Part shown: positions 1 to 6,629 of the stretch, piece by piece
Position numbering within the stretch: the stretch's first letter is position 1
Layout: each line of letters starts with the position of its first letter
Notes under the pieces: generated by a model
Told to the model about the DNA's origin: nothing
The model's input: the letters and a program-made list of their open reading frames with translations, nothing else
Databases searched by the model: none
Made by a program: the position numbers and the translations under genes
Source: an uncultured Oscillospiraceae bacterium
Lineage (GTDB): Bacteria; Bacillota; Clostridia; Oscillospirales; Acutalibacteraceae
Direction of reading: 5' to 3'
Assembly (NCBI GenBank): GCA_900554535.1
Contig: USIA01000071.1
Location: 1 to 8,689, forward strand
DNA length: 8,689 nucleotides

Positions 1-137
1 GAGAAATAGTCATTTTCGGATAGACACACAACGCATGTGAAGCCCGGACGGCTTGCCCCGTAACGCGGAACGAAAATAGTGCGACTGGCCGCATCTCATG
101 GCGAAACTTTGAAACAACTTTTTAGAGGAGGCCTTTC
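1..137. other. Upstream region of dnaE, no assignable gene
   Basis: No complete gene fits here. Plus-strand frame 1 stops at 7-9 and frame 3 stops at 21-23. Frame 2 is open from the window edge to TGA at 38-40, so the tail of an upstream gene could end there, but these few residues carry no recognisable signature. A weak 5-bp hairpin (40-44 with 50-54) has no T-tract and is not a convincing terminator. I see no good promoter; the TTGCCC at 53-58 lacks a matching -10. The last bases hold the dnaE ribosome binding site, AGAGGAGG at 124-131. Confidence 0.4.
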
Positions 138-3100
138 ATGTTTGTCCACCTGCATTTGCATACCGAATATAGCCTCCTTGACGGCGCCTGCCGCATTGAG
201 CGGCTGCTCGATACCGCTCAGGCGCGCGGGGACAAGGCGGTCGCCATCACAGATCACGGCGTCCTTTATGGCGCCGTCGATTTTTATAAGGCGGCCAAAA
301 AGCGGGGAATCAAGCCCATTATCGGCTGCGAAGTCTATGTAGCGCAGCGCACGCGTTTTGACCGCACACGCGAATTGGACAGTGAAAACCGCCACCTGGT
401 GCTGCTGTGTGAAAACCAGCAGGGGTACCAGAATCTGATCCAGCTGGTCAGCCGCGCGTGGACTGAGGGCTTTTACAGCAAGCCGCGTGTGGATATGGAC
501 CTGCTGGAGCAGTATCATGAGGGATTGATTGCGCTGTCTGCCTGCCTGGCCGGGGAGATTCCCCGCGCGCTGACGGCCGGAGATTATGATGGCGCAAAGG
601 CCGCGGCTTTGCGATATGCGGGAATCTTTGGGCCGGACCATTTTTATCTGGAGCTTCAGGACCACGGACTGCCGGAACAGAAACGCATCAATCCGCAGCT
701 GATCCGACTGGCCGGGGAGACTGGCCTGCCGCTGGTTGTGACGAACGACTGCCATTATATCGATCGGGCGGATCACCAGATGCACCACGTGCTGCTGTGC
801 ATTCAGACGGGCAAGACACTCGAGGAAGAGGGCGGACTGGCGTTTTCCAGCGAAGAATTTTATTACAAAACGGAAGACGAAATGCGTGCTTTGTTCCCGG
901 ACCATCCGGAGGCGGCGGACAACACCGCGCGCATTGCCGAGCGCTGCAATGTCACATTTGAATTCGGCAAGACAAAGCTGCCCCGCTTTGAGACGCCGAA
1001 TGGGCAGGACAACGTGACGTATTTTCGAGAGCACTGCTATGCGGGCCTGCACGCGCATTATGGGCCGAATCCGGACAAATCAATCGTCGACCGGCTGGAA
1101 TACGAACTCTCTACGATTGAGCAGATGGGATATGTCAATTACTACCTGATTGTCCATGACTTTGTCCGCTATGCGAAAGAGGTGGGGATTCCGGTCGGGC
1201 CGGGGCGCGGTTCTGGCGCCGGGAGCCTCGCGGCGTATTGCATCGGCATCACCGGCATCGATCCGATCCGCTACGACCTGCTGTTCGAGCGCTTTTTGAA
1301 TCCGGAGCGCGTCAGCATGCCGGATTTTGACATCGATTTTGCCGATGACCGGCGCTCGGAAATGATCGACTATGTGGTGCGCAAATACGGCGCGGATCAT
1401 GTGGCGCAGATTGTCACCTTCGGCACCATGGCCGCGCGCGCCTCCATCCGCGATGTGGGCCGTGTGATGGGGCTGCCCTATGCCGCTGTGGATGCGGTCT
1501 CCAAAATGGTGCCGTCCGAACTGCACATCACGCTGGACAAGGCGCTGCAAACCTCCAAAAGCCTGCGCGGGCGGTACGAAAGCGACCCGCAGGTGAAAAA
1601 TCTAATTGATATGGCGCGCAAGCTCGAGGGGATGCCGCGCAACGCCTCCACGCATGCGGCGGGCGTCGTCATTACGGACAAGCCGGTCTCGGCGTATGTG
1701 CCTCTGGCCAAAAACGGCGACGCGGTCGTCTGCCAATATACCATGACCACGCTCGAAGAACTTGGGCTCTTGAAAATGGACTTTTTGGGCCTGCGGAACC
1801 TTTCGGTCATTCACGACGCCGAGCAGATGATCCGCGAAAAACACCCGGATTTTTCGGCAGAACACGTCCCGATTGACGCGCCAGAAGTGTATCGGATGCT
1901 TACAGAAGGCCGCACGGAAGGCGTTTTTCAGTTTGAATCCGCGGGCATGCGCAACGTGATCATGCAGCTGCGACCGGAGAGCATTGAGGATCTGATCGCC
2001 GTGATCGCCCTATATCGACCCGGCCCCATGGAGTCGATTCCACGCTACATCGAAAACCGCCATCACCCGGAAAAAATCACCTACCGTCATCCGCTTTTGG
2101 AGCCAATCTTAAAAGTCACCTATGGCTGTATCGTCTACCAGGAGCAGGTGATGCAGATTTTTCGAACATTGGCGGGCTATAGCCTTGGACGCGCAGATAT
2201 TGTGCGCCGCGCGATGAGCAAGAAAAAGCACGATGTGATGGAGCGTGAAAAGGAAATTTTTCTGCACGGCCTGGTCAATAAAAAGGGCGAGGTCGAAGTG
2301 CCGGGCTGCCTGCGCAACGGCGTGGACGAGGCGACGGCGCAGGCCATCTACGGCGAAATGGAGAGTTTCGCCTCCTATGCGTTCAATAAATCTCACGCGG
2401 CCGCCTATGCTTTTCTGGCCTATCAAACCGCTTATCTCAAATGCTTTTACCCCCGCGCTTATATGGCGGCGCTGATGACCAGCATGCTCGATAATACATC
2501 GAAGCTCATCGGCTATATCGATGCGTGCACTCGGATGCACATCCGCGTACTGCCGCCGCAGATCAACGAAAGCGGGGCGGGTTTTACTGTGGCGGAAGAT
2601 GGGATTCGCTTTGGTCTTGTCGCGGTGCGCAACCTGGGGCGGGGGCTGATCGATGCCATCGTGCGGGAGCGGGAACAGGACGGCCGATTTACTTCGTTTG
2701 CCTCCTTCTGCCAGCGGCTTTTTGGGCGCTATAACCGCCGTGCCCTGGAGAGCCTCGTCAAGTGCGGCGCATTCGACGGCCTGGGCAACAACCGCAATGA
2801 GATGCTTTCCGCCATTCCCATGGTGATGGAGGCTTTGGAATCGGACAGGCGCCGCAACGTGGAGGGCCAGCTCGGCCTGTTTGACACGGGCGTGCAGCAG
2901 GCACAGGGTGAGATTCAAATCCCGCCCAAACCGGAGCTGCCGTCCCAGGCACTTTTGGAGATGGAGAAAGAGGTCACGGGCATGTATCTGTCCGGGCACC
3001 CGATGGCTGCCTATGCCGGCCTGTATAGCGCATGCGGCGCCGTGCACATCGGCGATCTGCTCGCGGACGGGAAGGAGGGCACACCGCGGTTTCGGGATGG

Positions 3101-3626
3101 CAGCACAGTACGGCTTTTGGGTATGGTGGACCATGTGCAGACGAAGATCACGCGTAGCCATGCGGAAATGGCCTTCCTCACACTGGAGGACTTTTATGGG
3201 AGCATAGAGGTGTTGCTCTTTCCCAAGCAGTTCGCGGATGCCCGGCCGCTTTTGGAGACGGGCCGGGTGCTGTGTATCACAGGCCGCCTGAGTACCCGCG
3301 AGGACGAAGATCCGAAAATTCTGTGCGATCACGTGCAGGACGCCGCCCAGCTGCGGGCGCAGGCCCCTGCACAGCAACCTGCCCCCAAAAAGAAACGGAT
3401 CCGCCCGGGCTTATATTTGAAAGCGCCAACCGGGGATGATCCCGCTTTGCAGCGCGCACGCAAGTATATGGCTGTCTTCGACGGCCCGTCGCCCTTGTAT
3501 ATTGTCTTGACCAAGGAGAAACGGATGTACTGTGCACCGCGTTCGGAGGGGGTTGACGTCAACCCATTGCTCTTGCGGGAACTCAGGCGTCTGCTTGGTG
3601 CGGAAAATGTTGCGTTTGTGCAATAA
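138..3626 (+). CDS. dnaE: DNA polymerase III subunit alpha (DnaE)
   Basis: C-family replicative DNA polymerase, 1162 aa, acting in the cytoplasm at the replication fork. The ATG at 138 follows AGAGGAGG (124-131) by 6 nt, and the protein opens directly with the PHP motif, so the start is secure. The PHP domain (about 1-210) keeps what looks like the full metal-ligand set: H6, H8, D15, H40, E65, H86, C136, D204, H206. The polymerase core shows GPGRGSGAGS (364-373) and PDFDIDF (395-401) with catalytic D398 and D400; the third acidic residue is D548 in KMDFLGL. Further core motifs are YRPGPMES (from about 626), YQEQVM (667-672) and NKSHAAAY (750-757). A helix-hairpin-helix region lies near 850-890. 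QLGLFD (911-916) matches the sliding-clamp binding motif. An OB fold (about 990-1069) and a clostridial-type C-terminal domain (about 1070-1162), reached by a Pro/Ala/Lys-rich linker, complete it. In Firmicutes such enzymes work beside PolC. No truncation or frameshift is seen. pfkA follows after 168 nt. Confidence 0.97.
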   Translation: MFVHLHLHTEYSLLDGACRIERLLDTAQARGDKAVAITDHGVLYGAVDFYKAAKKRGIKPIIGCEVYVAQRTRFDRTRELDSENRHLVLLCENQQGYQNLIQLVSRAWTEGFYSKPRVDMDLLEQYHEGLIALSACLAGEIPRALTAGDYDGAKAAALRYAGIFGPDHFYLELQDHGLPEQKRINPQLIRLAGETGLPLVVTNDCHYIDRADHQMHHVLLCIQTGKTLEEEGGLAFSSEEFYYKTEDEMRALFPDHPEAADNTARIAERCNVTFEFGKTKLPRFETPNGQDNVTYFREHCYAGLHAHYGPNPDKSIVDRLEYELSTIEQMGYVNYYLIVHDFVRYAKEVGIPVGPGRGSGAGSLAAYCIGITGIDPIRYDLLFERFLNPERVSMPDFDIDFADDRRSEMIDYVVRKYGADHVAQIVTFGTMAARASIRDVGRVMGLPYAAVDAVSKMVPSELHITLDKALQTSKSLRGRYESDPQVKNLIDMARKLEGMPRNASTHAAGVVITDKPVSAYVPLAKNGDAVVCQYTMTTLEELGLLKMDFLGLRNLSVIHDAEQMIREKHPDFSAEHVPIDAPEVYRMLTEGRTEGVFQFESAGMRNVIMQLRPESIEDLIAVIALYRPGPMESIPRYIENRHHPEKITYRHPLLEPILKVTYGCIVYQEQVMQIFRTLAGYSLGRADIVRRAMSKKKHDVMEREKEIFLHGLVNKKGEVEVPGCLRNGVDEATAQAIYGEMESFASYAFNKSHAAAYAFLAYQTAYLKCFYPRAYMAALMTSMLDNTSKLIGYIDACTRMHIRVLPPQINESGAGFTVAEDGIRFGLVAVRNLGRGLIDAIVREREQDGRFTSFASFCQRLFGRYNRRALESLVKCGAFDGLGNNRNEMLSAIPMVMEALESDRRRNVEGQLGLFDTGVQQAQGEIQIPPKPELPSQALLEMEKEVTGMYLSGHPMAAYAGLYSACGAVHIGDLLADGKEGTPRFRDGSTVRLLGMVDHVQTKITRSHAEMAFLTLEDFYGSIEVLLFPKQFADARPLLETGRVLCITGRLSTREDEDPKILCDHVQDAAQLRAQAPAQQPAPKKKRIRPGLYLKAPTGDDPALQRARKYMAVFDGPSPLYIVLTKEKRMYCAPRSEGVDVNPLLLRELRRLLGAENVAFVQ
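3550..3565. repeat. Perfect 16-bp palindrome inside the 3' end of dnaE
   Basis: GGGTTGACGTCAACCC reads identically on both strands and lies about 60 bp before the dnaE stop, where it encodes part of the GVDVNP stretch. It has the symmetry expected of a dimeric regulator's operator, but no known operator is recognised and a chance origin is quite possible in a window this size. Confidence 0.4.
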
Positions 3627-3664
3627 TCCTCCATGGGCGTGATGAATTTGTCCATATCGGATAC

Positions 3665-3693
3665 TTGTAGTCCATGCAAAGATATTTTATAAT
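3665..3693 (+). promoter_or_regulatory. Probable sigma-A promoter of pfkA
   Basis: A perfect TATAAT at 3688-3693 has TTGTAG at 3665-3670 as its -35 element, with a spacer of exactly 17 nt. The -35 matches consensus only in its TTG. The site lies in the A+T-rich centre of the dnaE-pfkA spacer and would start transcription near 3700, giving pfkA a leader of about 95 nt. No terminator is visible after dnaE, so readthrough from dnaE could add to this promoter. Confidence 0.55.
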
Positions 3694-3738
3694 AATAAGC
3701 GTATCGAACTGTATAAGAAGGCGTTTGAGAAGGAAAAT

Positions 3739-3762
3739 TGTGTAGGGCTCCTTGCCCACACA
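3739..3762 (+). promoter_or_regulatory. Hairpin in the pfkA leader
   Basis: TGTGT and GGGC (3739-3743, 3745-3748) pair with GCCC and ACACA (3754-3757, 3758-3762), a 9-bp stem with one bulged A at 3744 and loop TCCTT. No T-tract follows, so it is not a terminator. CTCC at 3748-3751 is complementary to GGAG (3780-3783) of the pfkA ribosome binding site, so a regulatory interaction is conceivable. GTGG at 3764-3767 could pair either with CCAC at 3756-3759 or with CCAC at 3772-3775. A function is inference only. Confidence 0.35.
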
Positions 3763-3767
3763 GGTGG

Positions 3768-3776
3768 TTATCCACA
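3768..3776 (+). promoter_or_regulatory. Perfect-consensus DnaA box upstream of pfkA
   Basis: TTATCCACA matches the strongest form of the DnaA box (consensus TTATNCACA) at all nine positions. It lies between dnaE and pfkA, downstream of the predicted pfkA start site and three bases before the ribosome binding site. It is a lone box; no second perfect copy was noticed in the window, so it is not an origin. A regulatory or DnaA-titrating role is possible but unproven; one perfect 9-mer can occur by chance. Confidence 0.4.
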
Positions 3777-3794
3777 TTGGGAGGTTTGTTTAGC

Positions 3795-4763
3795 ATGAGT
3801 ACAAAATCCATTGCAGTTCTGACAAGCGGCGGCGATGCGCCGGGCATGAATGCGGCGGTGCGTGCCGTTGTTCGCACCGCGATTTCCATGGGCTTTGGTG
3901 TCAAGGGCGTTCGACGCGGGTATAACGGATTGCTCAGCGGCGACGTTGTGGACATGAACCTGCGCAGCGTTTCGGACATCATCGGCCGCGGCGGCACCAT
4001 CCTTTATACGGCGCGCAGCCCGGAGTTCAATACACCGGAAGGCGTGGAAAAAGCGGCGAAAACGTGCGCGGATCTCGGCGTCGTCGGTGTGGTTGTCATT
4101 GGCGGCGACGGTTCCTTCCGCGGCGCACGGGATTTGAGTCAGGCGGGCGTTCCCTGCATCGGACTGCCCGGCACAATCGACAACGACATTGCCGCAAGCG
4201 AATATACGATTGGTTTTGATACCGCGATGAACACGGCGGTCGAGATGATCGATCGCATCCGCGACACAGCCGAATCCCACGACCGCTGCAGCGTGGTCGA
4301 GGTGATGGGGCGTCGTTGTGGGGACCTGGCCTTGCAGGTCGGCGTGGCGGTTGGTGCAACAACCATCCTGGTGCCGGAAATCGAGTGGGACTTCCAGCGC
4401 GACATCATCGACCGGATGAATTTTGCGCTCAAGACGGGCAAGCACCATTTTATCATTATGGTGGCGGAAGGCGTCGGCGGTACGGTAGAACTGTCCAAGC
4501 ACATTGAGTGGACCACCGGCATCGAAACACGTGCAACGATTCTGGGGCATGTGCAGCGCGGCGGTTCCCCGACACTGCGCGACCGCGTCGTTGCCAGTGA
4601 AATGGGATATCGCGCAGTTGAACTGCTTAAGGAAGGGCACAGCAACCGGGTGATCGTGATGCGCAATGGCAAGATCGTCGATCTTGACATTACGGAGGCA
4701 CTGGCTATGCCCCGCACTTTCAATAAAGAGCTTTACAAAATTGCGCATCAGATTTCGATTTGA
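3795..4763 (+). CDS. pfkA: ATP-dependent 6-phosphofructokinase (PfkA)
   Basis: Cytoplasmic glycolytic enzyme that phosphorylates fructose 6-phosphate to fructose 1,6-bisphosphate with ATP. At 322 aa it has the standard bacterial PfkA length and aligns end to end with the Bacillus enzyme from memory. Visible motifs: TSGGDAPGMN (10-19) at the ATP site, TARSPEF (72-78), GGDGS (103-107), PGTIDND (125-131) with catalytic D129, MGR (171-173), AEGVG (234-238) and GHVQRGGSP (251-259). Glycine at 106 marks the ATP-using rather than the pyrophosphate-using class. R23 and R27 correspond to allosteric effector-site arginines of Bacillus PfkA, so ADP/PEP control is likely. The ATG at 3795 is chosen over an in-frame ATG at 3738 because GGGAGG (3779-3784) sits 10 nt upstream and homology begins here. 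A terminator follows 18 nt after the stop, so no pyruvate kinase gene is co-transcribed, although pyk often follows pfkA in Firmicutes. Confidence 0.97.
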   Translation: MSTKSIAVLTSGGDAPGMNAAVRAVVRTAISMGFGVKGVRRGYNGLLSGDVVDMNLRSVSDIIGRGGTILYTARSPEFNTPEGVEKAAKTCADLGVVGVVVIGGDGSFRGARDLSQAGVPCIGLPGTIDNDIAASEYTIGFDTAMNTAVEMIDRIRDTAESHDRCSVVEVMGRRCGDLALQVGVAVGATTILVPEIEWDFQRDIIDRMNFALKTGKHHFIIMVAEGVGGTVELSKHIEWTTGIETRATILGHVQRGGSPTLRDRVVASEMGYRAVELLKEGHSNRVIVMRNGKIVDLDITEALAMPRTFNKELYKIAHQISI

Positions 4764-4781
4764 TGGCTTTCTTTGGTTGAG

Positions 4782-4826
4782 GCGGACTGCCGTCATGCAT
4801 TCAGGCATGGCGGCAGCCCGCTTTTT
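4782..4826 (+). terminator. Rho-independent terminator of pfkA
   Basis: GCGGACTGCCGTCATGC (4782-4798) pairs with GCATGGCGGCAGCCCGC (4805-4821) over 17 positions with one A-C mismatch and one U-G wobble. The loop is ATTCAG and TTTTT follows at 4822-4826. It starts 18 nt after the pfkA stop and separates pfkA from the transporter operon. Confidence 0.93.
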
Positions 4827-5095
4827 ATATACGGAATAATGCTTTTGGAGAATCAAATTGCTGATTTGTGCAAGAACAAATTCCAAGTTATTCAAATAAC
4901 CTATTTCCTTTTCTTGTGTTTGAAGGAATAGAAATGGTAGTACATTATTTTCAAAAGAAAAAATTATAGCAGAATTCATAAAAATACGTGAGGTACCGAG
5001 CGGATATTCCTTTTTTGTATAAAAAGTATTTTCCAGTGTATTTGAGCCGATGCAATGCAAAAGATAATTTTAATAGAATTTCGGACAACTTCATA

Positions 5096-5125
5096 TAGAC
5101 ATGCGTTCGGTGGATTTAGTATACT
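5096..5125 (+). promoter_or_regulatory. Probable sigma-A promoter of the sugar ABC operon
   Basis: TAGACA at 5096-5101 matches the -35 consensus at five of six positions and TATACT at 5120-5125 matches the -10 at five of six, with an 18-nt spacer. Transcription would begin near 5132, giving a leader of about 170 nt. It is the best-scoring pair by eye in an A+T-rich stretch where chance matches are common. No clear catabolite-control site was found beside it. Confidence 0.5.
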
Positions 5126-5188
5126 TAAAGAGGCTTATAAAAATCTATGAAAGTGCAAATAGCAGAAAATTCATTTAGGGGACAAAAC

Positions 5189-5213
5189 GGGCGGGTCGAA
5201 GAAATACTTGCCC
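5189..5213 (+). promoter_or_regulatory. Hairpin in the leader of the sugar ABC operon
   Basis: GGGCGGGT (5189-5196) pairs with ACTTGCCC (5206-5213) over 8 bp, two of them G-U wobbles, around a 9-nt loop. It is about 85 nt upstream of the first start codon. No T-tract follows, so it is not an intrinsic terminator, and it matches no riboswitch class I know. It may only stabilise the mRNA leader. Confidence 0.3.
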
Positions 5214-5300
5214 AAACAGCGTGTTGAATATACGCCAAATCGCGTGTATTGTATAAATCCCAAAAGCAGTGAAACTAGGAGAAAGGAAGTTAGCAAAAAC

Positions 5301-6614
5301 ATGAGAAAGTCAATTCGGTCGATTGCTGCCGTGGCGTGTGCGTCAGTTTTGGCAGCGTCCATGCTGTCTGCTTGCGGCAACAGCAGTCAAACGGGTTCTA
5401 CTGGAAGCGGCGGAGGAGCTACAGGGGGACAAATCACCCTGAACTTGGGCTACTGGGACAGCAAGAACCAGGGCGAAACCATGCAGAAGCTGGTGGAAGC
5501 CTATGAAAAAGAAAATCCGAATGTGAAAATTAACCTCCAGTATACGCCGTATAAGGGCGGTGAATATTGGACCAAACTGGAAGCTGCCATGAACGGCGGT
5601 ACAGCGCCCGATGTTTTCTGGGTCAACTGCCTGCATGCCAAAAAGTATGTTGAGGGCAACATGATGGAGCCGCTGGATGATGCGGCAAAGGATGCTGGCC
5701 TTGACATGGCAAAGGATTTCCCGGAAGCTCTGGTGCAGACATACACATTTGATAACAAGCTGTATGCGATTCCGAAGGATTTTGACACCAATGCGCTCTG
5801 GTACAATAAGGAGATCTTCGACAATGCCGGGGTGGCGTATCCGACGGATGACTGGACTTGGGACGACATGGTCGCTGCAGCAAAGAAGCTGACCGACACC
5901 TCCAAAGGCATTTATGGTATGGCGGCGCCGCTCGACTTCCAGACCTGCTATTGGAACACGATTTTTGCGAATGGCGGCTCCATTATGTCGGAGGATCAAA
6001 AATCCACCATGTACAGCGACCCGAAGACCATGGGCGGCCTTCAGCCGTGGATCGACCTGATTCAGAAAGATAAGGTTTCTCCGGATATCAATACGCTGAC
6101 GGATACGAGCGCAGATACCCTGTTTGAGTCTGGTAAAGTGGCAATGATCTATGGCGCTGACTATATGATTGCGGAATACATGGCCGCAGATACTGTGAAG
6201 GACAAGATCAACCTGGTCCGCATTCCAACCTTTAACGGCAAGCGCGGCAACGTGATCAATGGCCTGGGCTATGCGGTTTACACCAAGTCCAAGCAGAAGG
6301 AAGCTGCGAAAAAGCTGGCGGCATGGATGGGCTCTGCAGAAGCTATGAAGATTCAGGGCGAAGTGGGCGCTGTTATCTCCGCACGCAACGATGCGCAGCA
6401 GTATTTTGTCAAGACTCGGCCGAATCTGAACCTGCAGGTTTATCTGGATGCAGTTGCGGACGCAAAGCCGCTGCCGACTGTGACAGTGGCAAGCGAAATG
6501 CTGGACAATGAGACGAAGTACCTCAAGCAGGCTTGGGCAGGCACGATGTCCTTGGAGGACGCCTGCAAGCAATTGGATGCTGAGAACAAGACACTGCTTG
6601 CAAAGGAAAAATAA
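5301..6614 (+). CDS. Carbohydrate ABC transporter substrate-binding lipoprotein
   Basis: Extracellular solute-binding protein of family 1 (COG1653, CUT1 class), 437 aa. It should be anchored in the outer leaflet of the membrane by its N-terminal lipid and deliver a sugar or oligosaccharide to the permeases. The N-terminus has two basic clusters, a hydrophobic stretch and lipobox LSAC (22-25), with C25 as the lipidated residue; a Gly/Ser/Thr-rich linker (27-43) follows. ITLNLGYWDS (45-54), GGTAPDVFWVN (99-109) and the KLYAIPKDFDTNALWYNKEI region (133-152), followed by a Trp-rich segment to about 170, are typical of this family. The frame extends upstream to a TTG at 5208, but ATG 5301 is chosen because the signal peptide begins there; AAAGGA lies 13 nt upstream, rather far, and AGGAG further up. 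First gene of a three-gene operon. The ligand cannot be read from the sequence. Confidence 0.93.
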   Translation: MRKSIRSIAAVACASVLAASMLSACGNSSQTGSTGSGGGATGGQITLNLGYWDSKNQGETMQKLVEAYEKENPNVKINLQYTPYKGGEYWTKLEAAMNGGTAPDVFWVNCLHAKKYVEGNMMEPLDDAAKDAGLDMAKDFPEALVQTYTFDNKLYAIPKDFDTNALWYNKEIFDNAGVAYPTDDWTWDDMVAAAKKLTDTSKGIYGMAAPLDFQTCYWNTIFANGGSIMSEDQKSTMYSDPKTMGGLQPWIDLIQKDKVSPDINTLTDTSADTLFESGKVAMIYGADYMIAEYMAADTVKDKINLVRIPTFNGKRGNVINGLGYAVYTKSKQKEAAKKLAAWMGSAEAMKIQGEVGAVISARNDAQQYFVKTRPNLNLQVYLDAVADAKPLPTVTVASEMLDNETKYLKQAWAGTMSLEDACKQLDAENKTLLAKEK

Positions 6615-6629
6615 AAGGAGATGAGCGCC

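Larger units (their letters stand above)
4827..5300. other. A+T-rich intergenic region, no confident gene
   Basis: This 474-bp stretch between the pfkA terminator and the binding-protein gene is about 31% G+C over 4831-5180, far below the flanking genes. It carries the likely promoter of the transporter operon (5096-5125) and its leader. Plus-strand coding is limited to tiny frames, such as a 30-codon one at 4839-4931 without a clear ribosome binding site. On the minus strand one frame stays open from a stop at 5070-5072 leftwards through the whole stretch and on across pfkA as antisense. Its start at 5060 would be TTG and no convincing ribosome binding site precedes it or the in-frame ATG at 4979. 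I therefore do not call a gene, but a decayed coding remnant is possible. Confidence 0.6.

Noticed and set aside
40..54. Hairpin AAGCC/GGCTT as a terminator of an upstream gene
   Set aside because: The stem is only 5 bp and no T-tract follows.
488..496. Second DnaA-box-like site TGTGGATAT inside dnaE
   Set aside because: It has one mismatch to the consensus and is in ordinary coding sequence; such near matches are expected by chance.
2109..3377. Minus-strand 422-codon open frame inside dnaE
   Set aside because: Antisense shadow of dnaE: no ribosome binding site, His/Gln/Arg-rich translation with no recognisable domain. The 475-codon frame opposite the binding-protein gene (5343-6770) is rejected for the same reason.
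3738..3794. Upstream extension of pfkA from the in-frame ATG at 3738
   Set aside because: The extra 19 residues are not part of the PfkA family, the strong ribosome binding site is within this stretch, and the hairpin and DnaA box overlap it.
4839..4936. Tiny plus-strand frames (30 codons at 4839-4931 and 11 codons from ATG 4934, the latter after AAGGA)
   Set aside because: They lie just after the pfkA terminator with no promoter between, are very short, and have no recognisable product. The AAGGA before ATG 4934 is a plausible ribosome binding site but not enough to call a gene.
4986..5002. T-box-like string around GTGAGGTACCG, followed by a T-run
   Set aside because: It only partly resembles the T-box core, no Stem I or competing terminator stem is visible, and it lies upstream of the predicted transcription start of the sugar operon.
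3768..5060. Minus-strand 430-codon open frame across pfkA as a full gene
   Set aside because: Most of it is antisense to a clear pfkA and stays open because of the codon structure of the G+C-rich gene. Only the part right of the terminator is puzzling and is reported as a finding.
5148..5161. Catabolite-response (cre) like sequence TGAAAGTGCAAATA
   Set aside because: The left half fits, but the central CG and the right half deviate at several required positions.
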